In this document: one piece after another, positions 44,244-52,901 of the stretch | How positions within the stretch are numbered: the stretch's first letter is position 1 | Layout: each line of letters starts with the position of its first letter | Source: an uncultured Pontibacter sp. | Lineage (GTDB): Bacteria; Bacteroidota; Bacteroidia; Cytophagales; Hymenobacteraceae | Length of the DNA stretch: 64,000 bases | Reading direction: 5' to 3' | Assembly: GCF_947495565.1 (NCBI RefSeq) | Contig: NZ_CANLZM010000016.1 | Location: 49,386 to 113,385 of the forward strand | Notes under the pieces: model-generated | Database searches by the model: none | Seen by the model: the letters and a program-made list of their open reading frames with translations, nothing else | Told to the model about the DNA's origin: nothing | Position numbers and translations under genes: made by a program

Positions 44244-46662
44244 AGCTGCGTTGCAAAATTAGGTGAACAAATTCATTTAGCTTGAGCCCCGAGGCCCTGA
44301 AGTCTGCGACAAATCTTTCCAGGGCTTCCCTGAAATCCCCATACTTGCTTAGGTACACTTGTATGGCCTCTTTTTCCTGGCGCTCGGTGGTAAAGGTCAA
44401 ATACTCTTCCAGCGATACCTCCACACCGTACACCTCACCGGTGGCCCCGCGCTTGATGTAGACTTCTTTGAAGCGGCCCCGCCCCTCTTTGTTGTCGAGG
44501 CTGTTGATGGTGAATATTTTCTTGCGCTCCACCTCATTGATAGAGAGCAGCGCGGCGATCTCATCGAAATTGTCCTTGAATTTGGTCTGGTCCAAGAGGC
44601 AGATGGTATCGGAGTTGTTGATGATGGAGTTCTTAACCACAACATTGCCGATGATATCATCCAGCTCCTGTGTCACGACCACGGCCTCTCCCCAGAATTT
44701 GCGAACTGTTTTATAGACGTAGAGGATATAGCCGGCCATCAGCGGAGAGGCAATGGCCTTCCAGGCTTCCTCAATGATGAGCGCCTTCCGGTTCTTCTTG
44801 TGGCGCATCTTCTGAAGGAACACATCCATGATAATCAGGGTGGTGATCGGGAAAAGAATCTTATGCTCCTTGATGGCATCTATTTCAAAGACAATGAAGG
44901 GTTCATCGAACAGGGTGGTATCCATCTCGTTGTTCAGGATCTGCCCATACGCCTCACCTTTGCAGAACTTCTTGAGGATAAAGCGGTAACTGGTCAAGTC
45001 AAAGCTAATAGACTCTTTTTGCGTGATCTCGTCGATCTTTCTGATGGAGAAGTCATAGAAGGACTGGAAGGAAAGGTAGCTGCTCTCCAAGCCGTTTTCA
45101 AAGTAGTGTTGGTAATAGGAAGTGATAACGGAAGAGAGGACACTGTCTTCAATTTGGCTGACAGTGCCCTCGGCACCTTTCCAGAGCAGGCCCACCAATG
45201 ACTTGAGAAACTCCCGCTTCTCCTCGTTGAATTCGGCAGCAGAGATCCGGAAGGGGTTCATCGTAATAGGCTGCTCTTCGGAGTAGGTAATGTAGCGGCC
45301 CATGTAGTAGGCACACAGCCCAGAATAACTGTGCCCGGTGTCTACCAGGATAACATCTGTGTGCTGTAGGGCATACTGTCGGATCAGGTGGTTCATAAAA
45401 AATGACTTTCCCGCTCCCGAAGGTCCCAACACGAACTTGTTACGGTTATTCATCCGGCCTGAGAAGATGGGCGCATCACTCGTGTCAATCGTGATAGGAA
45501 TCCCCTGCCGGTCCGTGAAGTATACCTGAAAACTGGATAACTCACTTTGCAGCAAACGTTCTTTAAAAAGCAGACATAAGGCCGCGTCTGAAGTAGTCAA
45601 AAACTTATCATATACTTTAAGCTCCGAACTATTGCCGGGCAAGGCACACCGGAATAGCTCGAGTTGGTTATATGCGTTTCGGGAGGGAATAATGCCAATG
45701 GAAAACAAAGCGCTTTCCAGATAGTTAGCGGCACGGTCTATCTCCTTTTCTCTGGCTGAAAGCAGCACGCTGTAATGTCCGTACACGAGCAGCTGGTTAT
45801 CCTTGGCGATATCGGCCATCACCTGATCAATATCCTGCACACTTAAATCATTGGCCGGGTCAGGCATGGAGAGGTGTTTTTTTCTTTTGGCCTGCAGCCT
45901 GGCCAATTCATGGCGCTGATCAGGGATTTGGATCACCTGGTTGTACACCAGGCAGTCACAACCAGGCACCTGGTGCAGAAAATGCATCAGGTCTACCGGG
46001 AGGCTGTACCCTATGTGAAGCGCTGTGTTTGGCTTAAGATTAGACGGAAAGTTGATCTCATCTATGTCCACAAGCGAGATGCATCGGATAACGCTGTCAC
46101 CGACTTGTAGGCCTTCATCTGAGGCAAGGAGGTTATTGAGCGCATAAACCTCATCGGAAAAGTTGAAGGCAAGCATGCGGGAAATAAACTTCTTCACCTC
46201 GATTTCTTTCAGAGCATAGGGCTTGAAAGACCTGCTCTCCAGTATGTCCAGCACTTTGTCAACGTTCCGCTGGAATGCTTTGAAGTCTTTCTCGTCATAT
46301 GTAAAGAAGCTGGAGCGCCGCACGTCCCTTGTTATAGTCAGGTATGTAGAGACGTCTAGGTACTCTCTTCCTGCAAATGTCTCCTGAAATTTCTGACTCA
46401 GGAGATCATCCATTTGCTTCGGCACATAGCACTTCCTGGCTAGTATGTCCGTTTTCTGAAGAGTGTAGCCTGCGCCTAGAATTTTAACGATGTTGGCAAA
46501 TGTCTGGTGGAAGAGATGGTAAGCCTCCACGTCTGCACAATACTGCAGGGCAGGATTTTGTACTTTGATGATAACCGAATAGTCTCCGCGCTCATGATAT
46601 AGAATATCATGGGCATGACGGTCTATGCCAATGTATGGCAGACCAAACCGCTGCTTTTTCAT
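44218..46662 (-). CDS. traG: TraG-type VirB4 ATPase
   Basis: This 814-residue cytoplasmic ATPase powers the transfer apparatus. The Walker A motif is LGPSGAGKSFF near residues 411-421 and Walker B is ALIIEEAWKAI near 625. The N-terminal half is the VirB4/CagE domain. The order TraE-TraF-TraG is conserved in Bacteroides elements. No frameshift was seen. It is the central energy gene of the operon. Confidence 0.9.
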   Translation of the reverse strand: MKKQRFGLPYIGIDRHAHDILYHERGDYSVIIKVQNPALQYCADVEAYHLFHQTFANIVKILGAGYTLQKTDILARKCYVPKQMDDLLSQKFQETFAGREYLDVSTYLTITRDVRRSSFFTYDEKDFKAFQRNVDKVLDILESRSFKPYALKEIEVKKFISRMLAFNFSDEVYALNNLLASDEGLQVGDSVIRCISLVDIDEINFPSNLKPNTALHIGYSLPVDLMHFLHQVPGCDCLVYNQVIQIPDQRHELARLQAKRKKHLSMPDPANDLSVQDIDQVMADIAKDNQLLVYGHYSVLLSAREKEIDRAANYLESALFSIGIIPSRNAYNQLELFRCALPGNSSELKVYDKFLTTSDAALCLLFKERLLQSELSSFQVYFTDRQGIPITIDTSDAPIFSGRMNNRNKFVLGPSGAGKSFFMNHLIRQYALQHTDVILVDTGHSYSGLCAYYMGRYITYSEEQPITMNPFRISAAEFNEEKREFLKSLVGLLWKGAEGTVSQIEDSVLSSVITSYYQHYFENGLESSYLSFQSFYDFSIRKIDEITQKESISFDLTSYRFILKKFCKGEAYGQILNNEMDTTLFDEPFIVFEIDAIKEHKILFPITTLIIMDVFLQKMRHKKNRKALIIEEAWKAIASPLMAGYILYVYKTVRKFWGEAVVVTQELDDIIGNVVVKNSIINNSDTICLLDQTKFKDNFDEIAALLSINEVERKKIFTINSLDNKEGRGRFKEVYIKRGATGEVYGVEVSLEEYLTFTTERQEKEAIQVYLSKYGDFREALERFVADFRASGLKLNEFVHLILQRSYEKVPLHA

Positions 46663-46710
46663 GGCTGAGAAAAGTGATGACGTTAAAGTTATGCTGCCAG
46701 GGCCAGACTC

Positions 46711-47013
46711 CTATCTTCGTGCAGAACGCCTCCATTGTGCGGGCATGATGTATACCCCTTTTGACTTCGTTTTATGATATAACCCTTTCTTCTGCTGCAT
46801 AGCCGTAAACCCCATACCGCCGAAAGTCACGATCACCAAGGCTACCAGGCCTGAAAAGAAGTTGAGCGAAACAGATAAGACAACTGCCGCAAAGAAGCCA
46901 GTTAGAACGGAGGCCAGGCCCCAGTAGATATATCTACCTTTCAAGGATTTAAATACAAGGGGTTTTTGCAGCCCCTTGTAGACATTAAATCCTCTGTTAT
47001 CTTCGGGAGCCAC
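46711..47013 (-). CDS. traF: TraF-type protein (DUF4133)
   Basis: This 100-residue protein starts with a soluble segment (NRGFNVYKGLQKPLVFKSLKGRYI), followed by two membrane segments (GLASVLTGFFAAVVL and LVALVIVTFGGMGFTA) and a basic tail. This is the DUF4133 TraF signature, a VirB3-like partner of the VirB4 ATPase. It lies 48 bases before traG and four bases after traE. Confidence 0.85.
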   Translation of the reverse strand: MAPEDNRGFNVYKGLQKPLVFKSLKGRYIYWGLASVLTGFFAAVVLSVSLNFFSGLVALVIVTFGGMGFTAMQQKKGLYHKTKSKGVYIMPAQWRRSARR

Positions 47014-47016
47014 GGC

Positions 47017-47310
47017 TTACAAGCCGAAGAAGGCTTTGATCACTACCCCCACCACCATCAGGAATACGCAGGACCCCATCCAACCCATGACAGCCTTTTG
47101 TGTGTCCTGGTCCCCGGAGTTCCACTTGATGTATACTCTAACTCCCCCAATCAGGCCAACAATAGCTCCGATGACCAGGATTAGGTTGCCTACAGGGTCA
47201 ATGTAAGTTTGAAGCTCAGAGGCTCCGGCATCAATGCCTCCGGCCCCTTGAGCAAAGGAAGATGGGACAGCGAGGACTACCAACACGAGCATAGCAAGTA
47301 TCTTTCTCAT
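47017..47310 (-). CDS. traE: TraE-type protein (DUF4134)
   Basis: This 97-residue protein has a signal peptide (ILAMLVLVVLAVPSSFA) and a two-helix hydrophobic mature part (LILVIGAIVGLIGGVRVYIKW and WMGSCVFLMVVGVVIKAF). It matches DUF4134 TraE, the VirB2/pilin-like subunit of Bacteroides transfer systems. It heads the classical TraE-F-G block. Confidence 0.85.
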   Translation of the reverse strand: MRKILAMLVLVVLAVPSSFAQGAGGIDAGASELQTYIDPVGNLILVIGAIVGLIGGVRVYIKWNSGDQDTQKAVMGWMGSCVFLMVVGVVIKAFFGL

Positions 47311-47334
47311 AATCTCTGTTATTGAATTAAAAAT

Positions 47335-47745
47335 TTATGAAGAAAAAGGTATTGCGTTTGAAAGTCGCCTGGCGTTCTGAAGGAACTCCTCTAGGGGTAT
47401 ACCCTGCCCTATCACGGGCATGGCGACACTGTTCTCAGAGGCCGTCTGATGCGCAAAGGCATGCTCGTCGGCTGCAACAGGATATTCTTGGGAACCGCTA
47501 TCCAAGGGTAACTCCTCCTGCTCGTAATCCTCATAATCCTCCTCGAATTCTTCCTCCAGGTAATCCTCGTCCACAATGTCTTGGGGTGACTCTGTAGTGT
47601 CTACTAAATCGGAAACACTGTATTGGGCCACCATATCTGCGGCCACGCCTTTTGCATTTTGAAGGTACAGGTCAAACAAGAGGTTACCTGCATAGTAAAG
47701 CACATAGAGTACTGCTATCGTAGCGAAGAAAGCGCCCCAAGACAT
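47335..47745 (-). CDS. Membrane-anchored protein with acidic tail
   Basis: This 136-residue protein has one N-terminal membrane helix (WGAFFATIAVLYVLYYAG) and then a strongly acidic region with many glutamates and aspartates (EEEFEEDYEDYEQEE at about residues 64-78). The position before traE suggests a TraD-like accessory role, but no family match is claimed. It probably starts the main leftward transfer transcript, since a promoter-like gap of about 150 bases precedes it. Confidence 0.6.
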   Translation of the reverse strand: MSWGAFFATIAVLYVLYYAGNLLFDLYLQNAKGVAADMVAQYSVSDLVDTTESPQDIVDEDYLEEEFEEDYEDYEQEELPLDSGSQEYPVAADEHAFAHQTASENSVAMPVIGQGIPLEEFLQNARRLSNAIPFSS

Positions 47746-47833
47746 AACTATATAATTTAAGTTAAAACATCGATTTACAGCCTAGACATTCCTACTTTAA
47801 ATATATAATCGATACGAAATACGGTTTTATACT

Positions 47834-47843
47834 TATACGTATA
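47834..47843. promoter_or_regulatory. TATACGTATA palindrome before the transfer operon
   Basis: A ten-base perfect palindrome in the AT-rich space before the leftward transfer operon. Its core TATACGTA also occurs before the DUF3408-like, HTH, ArdC and RadC-type genes, suggesting a shared operator. Confidence 0.4.
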
Positions 47844-47899
47844 TTTTAAGATTAGATTATTTATTTATATACTTTTTTACTTAATGTTATAGATTCAGC

Positions 47900-48394
47900 T
47901 TAGTTCAAGAACTTGTTATCGGTCCTATCACGGAGCCTTTGAATCTCCTCTTTATGCTCTTCAATGAATTTAGCAAACAGGTAGCTTGCCAGCACATTGA
48001 TTTTAATCCCTCCTTTTTTCTTCAGCAGGTCTAGCACTTCATGTATATGCACATCCACATAGACTGTTTTGGAGGTAAAGGTAAACTCCTCCTTCGCCTT
48101 ATCGAGTTCAGCAAGCAGTTGCTCGAAGCTTAAACCTGACGCTGCTTTACCCGAAGCCTTTGCAGCTGTCATTTTCGAGGAAGGAGCCTCCTGCTTTTTG
48201 CCTGCTGTAGCATTAGAAGAAGCCTTAGGCTTTTCACCGGCTTTGCCTGATTTTGAAACTGTTGGTGCCGTCTCTTCTCTTTTCTCAGGAACTGGTTGAA
48301 CAGCTTTCTCTTCTGCATTTTTCTGCTGGGGAGCCTGTCCTATGCTTTGCTTAAAGCTCTTGATGTCAAACTCTTTGTTACCTGCTGTAGACAT
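47900..48394 (-). CDS. DUF3408/TraB-like protein
   Basis: This 164-residue protein has a low-complexity lysine/alanine/serine-rich N-terminal half. The compact C-terminal domain (SKTVYVDVHIHEVLDLLKKKGG...NVLASYLFAKFI at about residues 104-145) is of ribbon-helix-helix type. This is the pattern of DUF3408 proteins that follow ParA on Bacteroides elements. It may bind centromere-like or oriT DNA for the ParA partner. A TATACGTT motif (48401-48408) lies immediately before the start. Confidence 0.65.
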   Translation of the reverse strand: MSTAGNKEFDIKSFKQSIGQAPQQKNAEEKAVQPVPEKREETAPTVSKSGKAGEKPKASSNATAGKKQEAPSSKMTAAKASGKAASGLSFEQLLAELDKAKEEFTFTSKTVYVDVHIHEVLDLLKKKGGIKINVLASYLFAKFIEEHKEEIQRLRDRTDNKFLN

Positions 48395-48465
48395 GAATAT
48401 TATACGTTATTTGATTAAAATGTTTCAATTATTGAATATTAATATAAATTTATTTGAAGAATCTT

Positions 48466-49095
48466 CTATTTTGTCTCCAAATACTCATTATATATATACC
48501 CAAAAGAATTATCGAGCACCCCTCGAATATCCGAAGAGATAGATACAGTATCTATGCGCTGAAATCCTACCCGGTCTGGCAGCGCCGGAGCGACAGTGCC
48601 GAACTGCGTCAGCTGCTCATCTACTGCAGCTTTCAATTCATAGTTCACGGAGGACTTCAGGCGATTTGGCAGGAACACGATCTTTACCTGCGGGTTAACA
48701 TGCTTGGCCACCTGAACAAAGAACATGGTGGACTCAAAAGTCATCTTTTCATAGGCGAACGGACAGACGATTACTTCAGCGTCCTGGTATACAGCGATGA
48801 GTTCATTCGTGTCCAGTCTGCCAGGCATGTCCATAATAACATGCCCCCCTTGCAGACTATCAATATGCACCTTGTATTTCGGGTACTCCTCTACCTCCAT
48901 CTTGATAACCTCGTACAGTGGTTCATTGGCATATAACTCCTTCTCCTTCTCCCATCTGGAGTAGATGGAGTCCTGAAAGTCCATATCCAGGATGATCACA
49001 TTATCCTTTTTCTCTAAGGCCAGATAGTTAGCCAGCAGTATACAGGTGGTAGACTTGCCCACCCCTCCTTTTTGGTTTGCTACTACAATTTTCAT
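48466..49095 (-). CDS. parA: ParA-family ATPase
   Basis: This 209-residue Walker-type ATPase has the deviant P-loop KGGVGKST at residues 9-16, the segment ILDMDFQDS and MDMPGRLD as the Walker B region. Proteins of this size without an N-terminal HTH act in plasmid partition or in positioning of transfer complexes. It sits between the relaxase gene and the DUF3408-like gene, as TraA does in Bacteroides elements. Confidence 0.85.
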   Translation of the reverse strand: MKIVVANQKGGVGKSTTCILLANYLALEKKDNVIILDMDFQDSIYSRWEKEKELYANEPLYEVIKMEVEEYPKYKVHIDSLQGGHVIMDMPGRLDTNELIAVYQDAEVIVCPFAYEKMTFESTMFFVQVAKHVNPQVKIVFLPNRLKSSVNYELKAAVDEQLTQFGTVAPALPDRVGFQRIDTVSISSDIRGVLDNSFGYIYNEYLETK

Positions 49096-49115
49096 GTATT
49101 AATTGTCTATGTGTA

Positions 49116-50693
49116 TTATCGTTTTCGTTGATTTTTTCTCTTCCTATTCTCGCTCTGATCAGACCCTAGGTTTGACTCCATAAGGTAAAGCATGGAAGCC
49201 GCCAGTTGACCGATGGCCCCGGAAGACTGGGTCCATGCGTCCTGCAGCCTTTCCTCTCTCACCCGATCACTACCCTTATCAAGCTCAACAACCTGCACAG
49301 CTTGAAAGTCAGGCCTCTCTTTTGTCAGATCTGCCCAGGCATATACCCGTTTCTGCTGATGATCAACCAGGAAGTGCTTTCCGTCTGCATGAGCGATGCT
49401 CCAGCCGCAACTGTCCAGGATTTCCTGCAGCGGCCTGCCGCTGGCAAGGCCGCTGTGCAGCTTGGCGGCCACCACCTCCTTCTCCAGAGGGTCAGAAGCC
49501 TTCGCAACCGACAGATCCGACTGCTTTACAAAAAACAGCCTGGCAAGCAGCCTCATATCCCTATCGCTCGTCACAGCGTACTGCCGCGCCTCCTGCAGCC
49601 TTTCTTGGTAAAGCAGCGCCCTGACATGCGCCTTATCAAGCACCAGAACAGGGATGCTGCCTTCTACATCTCCCTTGATGCGGATCTCTCCCTTTTTGTT
49701 GACAAGGAGTCCTGTTGTCTCCACCTGTCTTTTGAAACCGGTGTAACACAGCCCCCTGTCTGTAGAAAGCTTGGCTATGAGTTCCCGTCCAGCCTGTATT
49801 TTCTCTTCTCTGTTAACACCGGAAAGCAGCTCGTCGAGCCTCATCACCTGGGAACCCTTCAGCACCTGTTTGCTGGCATGGTCGAGAATGGTGTAGCCAT
49901 AGGGAGTGCTCTTCCCCTTTGCCTGGTGCACCACCAGCTCTATCCCGAACTTTTCCTTTAATAGCCCGGAGAACTGCTCCACCGTTAGGCCTCGTTTATA
50001 CTTGCGGAATATGGCTTTCAGCTGCCCTACACGCGCATCTGGTGCTTTATACTTCGCTATCCTGTCAGCGACTTCTTTCTTTGCAAAGGCATACACCACT
50101 GAACTGTACTTAATGAACTGGTACTGCCCCTCCTTCTCCGTGACTTTCACGCCTTCCCTTTCGAGCAGCAACTTAAACTGAGCCTCTGAGGAAAATCCAT
50201 ATGCCAGCGCTTTAGTTAAGTATGCTTTTACCTCGTATTCCACATCCTGCATCAGAATCTCCTGCATCACTTTCTGAGACCTCACGTTTTCATACTTGTC
50301 AAACACCTTCTTCCCCTCTTTGCTCACCCTGGTAGATACCATATGTACATGGTTGTGCGCAGTATCTGAATGAAAGTAGATAAGGTAAGGGTTGTCATGG
50401 TACCCCATGCGCTGGAGGTATTCCTCCGCGATTTCCAGGAGCTCCTCCGCACTCTTCTCCCTTCCCTTGCAGGAAATAATGGCATGGAACTGGGACTTTA
50501 GCACTGACTCGTTTGTGTTTGCAACCAACGTCATGTACCTGATGTAATCCTCCTGCTTCAAGCTTCCCGCAGCCAGGTTCAAGAAACCAAAGTTCTCAGC
50601 CTTGAGCAGCTGAGCTGCACCCTGTGCTCTTTTCTCTTCATTATAAACAACGCCATTGAACCCGGCAGCGGCAGAAAGGATTTTCACGATCAT
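49116..50693 (-). CDS. mobB: MobB-type relaxase (MOBP family)
   Basis: This 525-residue relaxase has a candidate catalytic tyrosine Y17 in VVYNEEKR and the histidine triad HNHVHMVS with H113, H115 and H117. The remainder is a long helical region with no added helicase domain. It should nick oriT and carry the transferred strand to the coupling protein. It follows the mobA gene in transcription order and precedes parA by about 20 bases. Confidence 0.88.
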   Translation of the reverse strand: MIVKILSAAAGFNGVVYNEEKRAQGAAQLLKAENFGFLNLAAGSLKQEDYIRYMTLVANTNESVLKSQFHAIISCKGREKSAEELLEIAEEYLQRMGYHDNPYLIYFHSDTAHNHVHMVSTRVSKEGKKVFDKYENVRSQKVMQEILMQDVEYEVKAYLTKALAYGFSSEAQFKLLLEREGVKVTEKEGQYQFIKYSSVVYAFAKKEVADRIAKYKAPDARVGQLKAIFRKYKRGLTVEQFSGLLKEKFGIELVVHQAKGKSTPYGYTILDHASKQVLKGSQVMRLDELLSGVNREEKIQAGRELIAKLSTDRGLCYTGFKRQVETTGLLVNKKGEIRIKGDVEGSIPVLVLDKAHVRALLYQERLQEARQYAVTSDRDMRLLARLFFVKQSDLSVAKASDPLEKEVVAAKLHSGLASGRPLQEILDSCGWSIAHADGKHFLVDHQQKRVYAWADLTKERPDFQAVQVVELDKGSDRVREERLQDAWTQSSGAIGQLAASMLYLMESNLGSDQSENRKRKNQRKR

Positions 50694-50845
50694 AGCCCAC
50701 TCATTAATGCTTCAAAAATATAACAAATAATAACTTTCACATAAAAGCTACTATATATTATTTAAAAATTTTAAACTATTATATTTTACTTAATAATTAT
50801 TAGTTATTATTTATAATATAAATACTAATATTTAATAGTTAAAAT

Positions 50846-50915
50846 TTATTAATTCTTACTTATTAATTCTTACTTATTAATTCTTACTTATTAATTCTTA
50901 CTTATTAATTCTTAC
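50846..50915. repeat. Five tandem 14-bp repeats
   Basis: Five perfect copies of TTATTAATTCTTAC (50846-50859, then every 14 bases to 50915), followed by a partial copy, between the 3' end of mobA and the relaxase start. The array is AT-rich and may be a binding site for MobA or IHF-like proteins, or a source of slippage. No gene overlaps it. Confidence 0.7.
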
Positions 50916-50932
50916 TTATTAAATAATAAATA

Positions 50933-51370
50933 TTATTTAAATTTTTTAAACCTTGCAGCAGCAATCCGGAGAAAAGAGCGAAGCGCCTTGACCAATTCTT
51001 TTTCTATAATACTGAACTCTATCATGTGCCTATTAAAATCGGCAAGAAACTGCAGGTTTATCATATTGTTTGCCTTCAGGTAATTGACATACCTGGCTAC
51101 CTGATTGATATTGTTACCGACCCTGCTGATCTCGGGGCCGAGCCTATCCAAAACTGCGATTAACTCTTTAGGATTAGCAATAAAATCGTCAGGCTGCGCC
51201 AATGCCTTCTTCCGCAGGTAAACAGACAATGATTCATGCCCTGCAGCTGTCATCTCAGCCTCCAGCTGCCTGTATTCGCTATCGGAAAAGGTCAGCTTTA
51301 CTTGTCTGGCTCTCTTTAATTCAGGCGATAGTTTTGGACGCCCTCCCGTTGATTTCTTAACATCTTCCAT
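50933..51370 (-). CDS. mobA: MobA-type mobilisation protein
   Basis: This protein of 145 residues from the chosen ATG has a ribbon-helix-helix-like N-terminal region (TFSDSEYRQLEAEMTAAGH) and a typical MobC/MobA segment RVGNNINQVARYVN. It binds oriT and helps the relaxase. The frame is open upstream to 51562, but that part has no protein-like composition, overlaps an oriT-like hairpin and lacks a ribosome binding site, so the ATG at 51370 is preferred. Confidence 0.75.
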   Translation of the reverse strand: MEDVKKSTGGRPKLSPELKRARQVKLTFSDSEYRQLEAEMTAAGHESLSVYLRKKALAQPDDFIANPKELIAVLDRLGPEISRVGNNINQVARYVNYLKANNMINLQFLADFNRHMIEFSIIEKELVKALRSFLRIAAARFKKFK

Positions 51371-51414
51371 ACATTCTTTGCTCAATAAAAGACACGAGTT
51401 GCGAGTGGATTTCC

Positions 51415-51477
51415 CCCTGCTGACAGCTACGCTGAAAGCAGGGCAAGAGGTTTTGAAGGACTCAAAACACATCTTGC
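51415..51477. other. Candidate oriT hairpin region
   Basis: Two inverted repeats lie 45-107 bases upstream of mobA. One is CCCTGCT (51415-51421) with AGCAGGG (51437-51443). The second is nested: GCAAGA (51443-51448), GTTTTGA (51450-51456), TCAAAAC (51462-51468) and TCTTGC (51472-51477). Adjacent stems just before the accessory gene are typical of origins of transfer. The nick site cannot be placed from sequence alone. Confidence 0.45.
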
Positions 51478-51570
51478 AATACAAAGCCCAACACACACCA
51501 AAAGAAGGAATTCTAAGCAAATAATACAAGGAGGGGGGAGATAAGGAAGGGCAGAATCCCAAAGGCGAAG

Positions 51571-51831
51571 CATTGGGTAAGCTGGAGGGAAATAGGGGAG
51601 TATGGATGACAAGTACCTACTATAAGAAAGAGCTTCAAACACTAAATCCAGCGGAACAAATATTTAATAATTATTACTTATTGCCTATTATCTAAAACCT
51701 AATAATTAATATTTAATATCTAACATGTATTAGCTATTAAATATATTTTTTTTCAGCTAGTAATATGTGCCAATTAAAGGCAAGCAGCTTAATAGCCAAA
51801 GTTGATGGTTTGCGACGAAAAGCAGAAAGAG
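51571..51831. other. AT-rich spacer upstream of the mobilisation genes
   Basis: About 260 bases, very AT-rich from 51660 to 51770, with no gene. It may contain the mobA promoter or part of the transfer origin. Confidence 0.4.
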
Positions 51832-52086
51832 TCAGAAAAGGGTAGACAGGTCAATAGGGGAGAGGTAAGGCTCCAGAAGCCTTCGGCTCTTAAAAGCCCG
51901 CACATGGCAAATACAACTATCGCTATCACACGAACTAATCCAAACCTCAGCAAAAAAATCACCCATGTAGTAGAGGCATACCTTGTACTCTCCATCAAGG
52001 CGGTTTGAAAGAAACTGCCCCTCATCCCATACCGCCTGTGCCCTGTCATTAAGTGAAAGAATACTATTGAACTCATATAGATTCAT
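51832..52086 (-). CDS. Small Bacteroidota plasmid protein
   Basis: This 84-residue protein starts MNLYEFNSILSLNDRAQAVW, has a central YYMGDFFAEVWISS and ends LEPYLSPIDLSTLF. Short proteins with this pattern are frequent next to plasmid and conjugation genes in Bacteroidota. The function is unknown. No membrane segment or cysteine motif of known type is visible. Confidence 0.7.
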   Translation of the reverse strand: MNLYEFNSILSLNDRAQAVWDEGQFLSNRLDGEYKVCLYYMGDFFAEVWISSCDSDSCICHVRAFKSRRLLEPYLSPIDLSTLF

Positions 52087-52168
52087 AGGAGAACAAGCTA
52101 GAAGTTGATTAATAGAAAAGTAGGCAATAAAAGCTTAGCATCTTGTGCTTTGTGAAGCTATCATTTAG

Positions 52169-52450
52169 TTATCCTTTAGCAGGTACCGATTTCTTGATCG
52201 TTTCGTGAAGTAAGGCAAAGAGCTTGATCGCATCTACATCCAGTAGTACCGCCAGGTCCAGCAATTCGCTTACACGAAAGGAGCGGGGATCGTCAATCTT
52301 GTTTCGAAGTCGCTGGTTGTTTATGCCTAGTGCTTTGGCCACGGGAGTATACGGTACGATATCAAACAGCTCAGTAAGGGAAGCCAGCTGTTGCTTTTCA
52401 AGCATACGCTTGCCTAGTTCAAACTTAGGGCTCTTATCTTCTATTTGCAT
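52169..52450 (-). CDS. Small HTH-like protein
   Basis: This 93-residue protein has a helix-turn-helix-like segment (YTPVAKALGINNQRLRNKIDDP at about residues 33-54) and a LLDLAVLLDVDAIKLF tail, as in phage- or plasmid-type repressors. A TATACGTA-containing element lies about 70 bases upstream, so it could autoregulate and also control the ardC and radC-type promoters. This last point is inference. Confidence 0.6.
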   Translation of the reverse strand: MQIEDKSPKFELGKRMLEKQQLASLTELFDIVPYTPVAKALGINNQRLRNKIDDPRSFRVSELLDLAVLLDVDAIKLFALLHETIKKSVPAKG

Positions 52451-52516
52451 TATCCTAAAATTAAAGAATCCTGATGGCTTATCTTAAGCCAAATTTCTAA
52501 AAAATAATACTTACAA

Positions 52517-52535
52517 ATATATACGTAACATATAC
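52517..52535. promoter_or_regulatory. TATACGTA-type element upstream of the HTH gene
   Basis: The stretch reads ATATATACGTAACATATAC, close to elements before ardC (53882-53900) and the RadC-type gene (54592-54610). It is a candidate operator for a shared regulator. Confidence 0.45.
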
Positions 52536-52771
52536 AAATTAATACTAAAAGTATTTGACAAGTTTACTTTTATTCTTTCTCGAACTGCTACTTAAAAGCA
52601 ATCAAGGAGGCAGAAGTAGGAGGGAGGAAGATAAACGCTTTAGAGGGCCACAAGCACCCATTATAGTATCCGTTGAGTCTTTAACAATGACAGCAAGATA
52701 GGACCACAAAAAACAACCGTATTTGCTTTGAGCTGATTATACGGCAGACGCTTCACATAAAGCCTGCACAT
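52536..52771. other. Gene-free stretch
   Basis: About 236 bases between the TATACGTA-type element and the ardC terminators. No gene or strong repeat was recognised. It probably holds the remaining promoter elements of the HTH gene. Confidence 0.4.
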
Positions 52772-52772
52772 T

Positions 52773-52798
52773 AAAAAAGGAATCCCGCCGAAGGCGGG
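52773..52798 (-). terminator. Rho-independent terminator
   Basis: On the minus strand CCCGCC-TTC-GGCGGG (52784-52798) is followed by a T-rich tract (52773-52778 as A on the plus strand). It lies downstream of ardC and ends leftward transcription. Confidence 0.75.
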
Positions 52799-52859
52799 TC
52801 GGCATAGCAGGATTTCATTTTCCAAATTTCCGGAGTTAACTCCATCAGTATTAAAAATG

Positions 52860-52894
52860 AAAGATCTTGCCTGATATTACCAGACAAGATCTTT
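52860..52894 (-). terminator. Terminator hairpin after ardC
   Basis: AAAGATCTTG (52860-52869) pairs with CAAGATCTTT (52885-52894), immediately after the ardC stop. The minus strand then runs TCATTTTT, so this is a likely first terminator before the GC-rich one. Confidence 0.65.
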
Positions 52895-52901
52895 CTAAAG
52901 G

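Noticed and set aside
51427..51642. N-terminal extensions upstream of mobA
   Set aside because: The reading frames cross the oriT-like hairpins, are proline- and cysteine-rich without a family match, and the ATG at 51370 fits MobA better.
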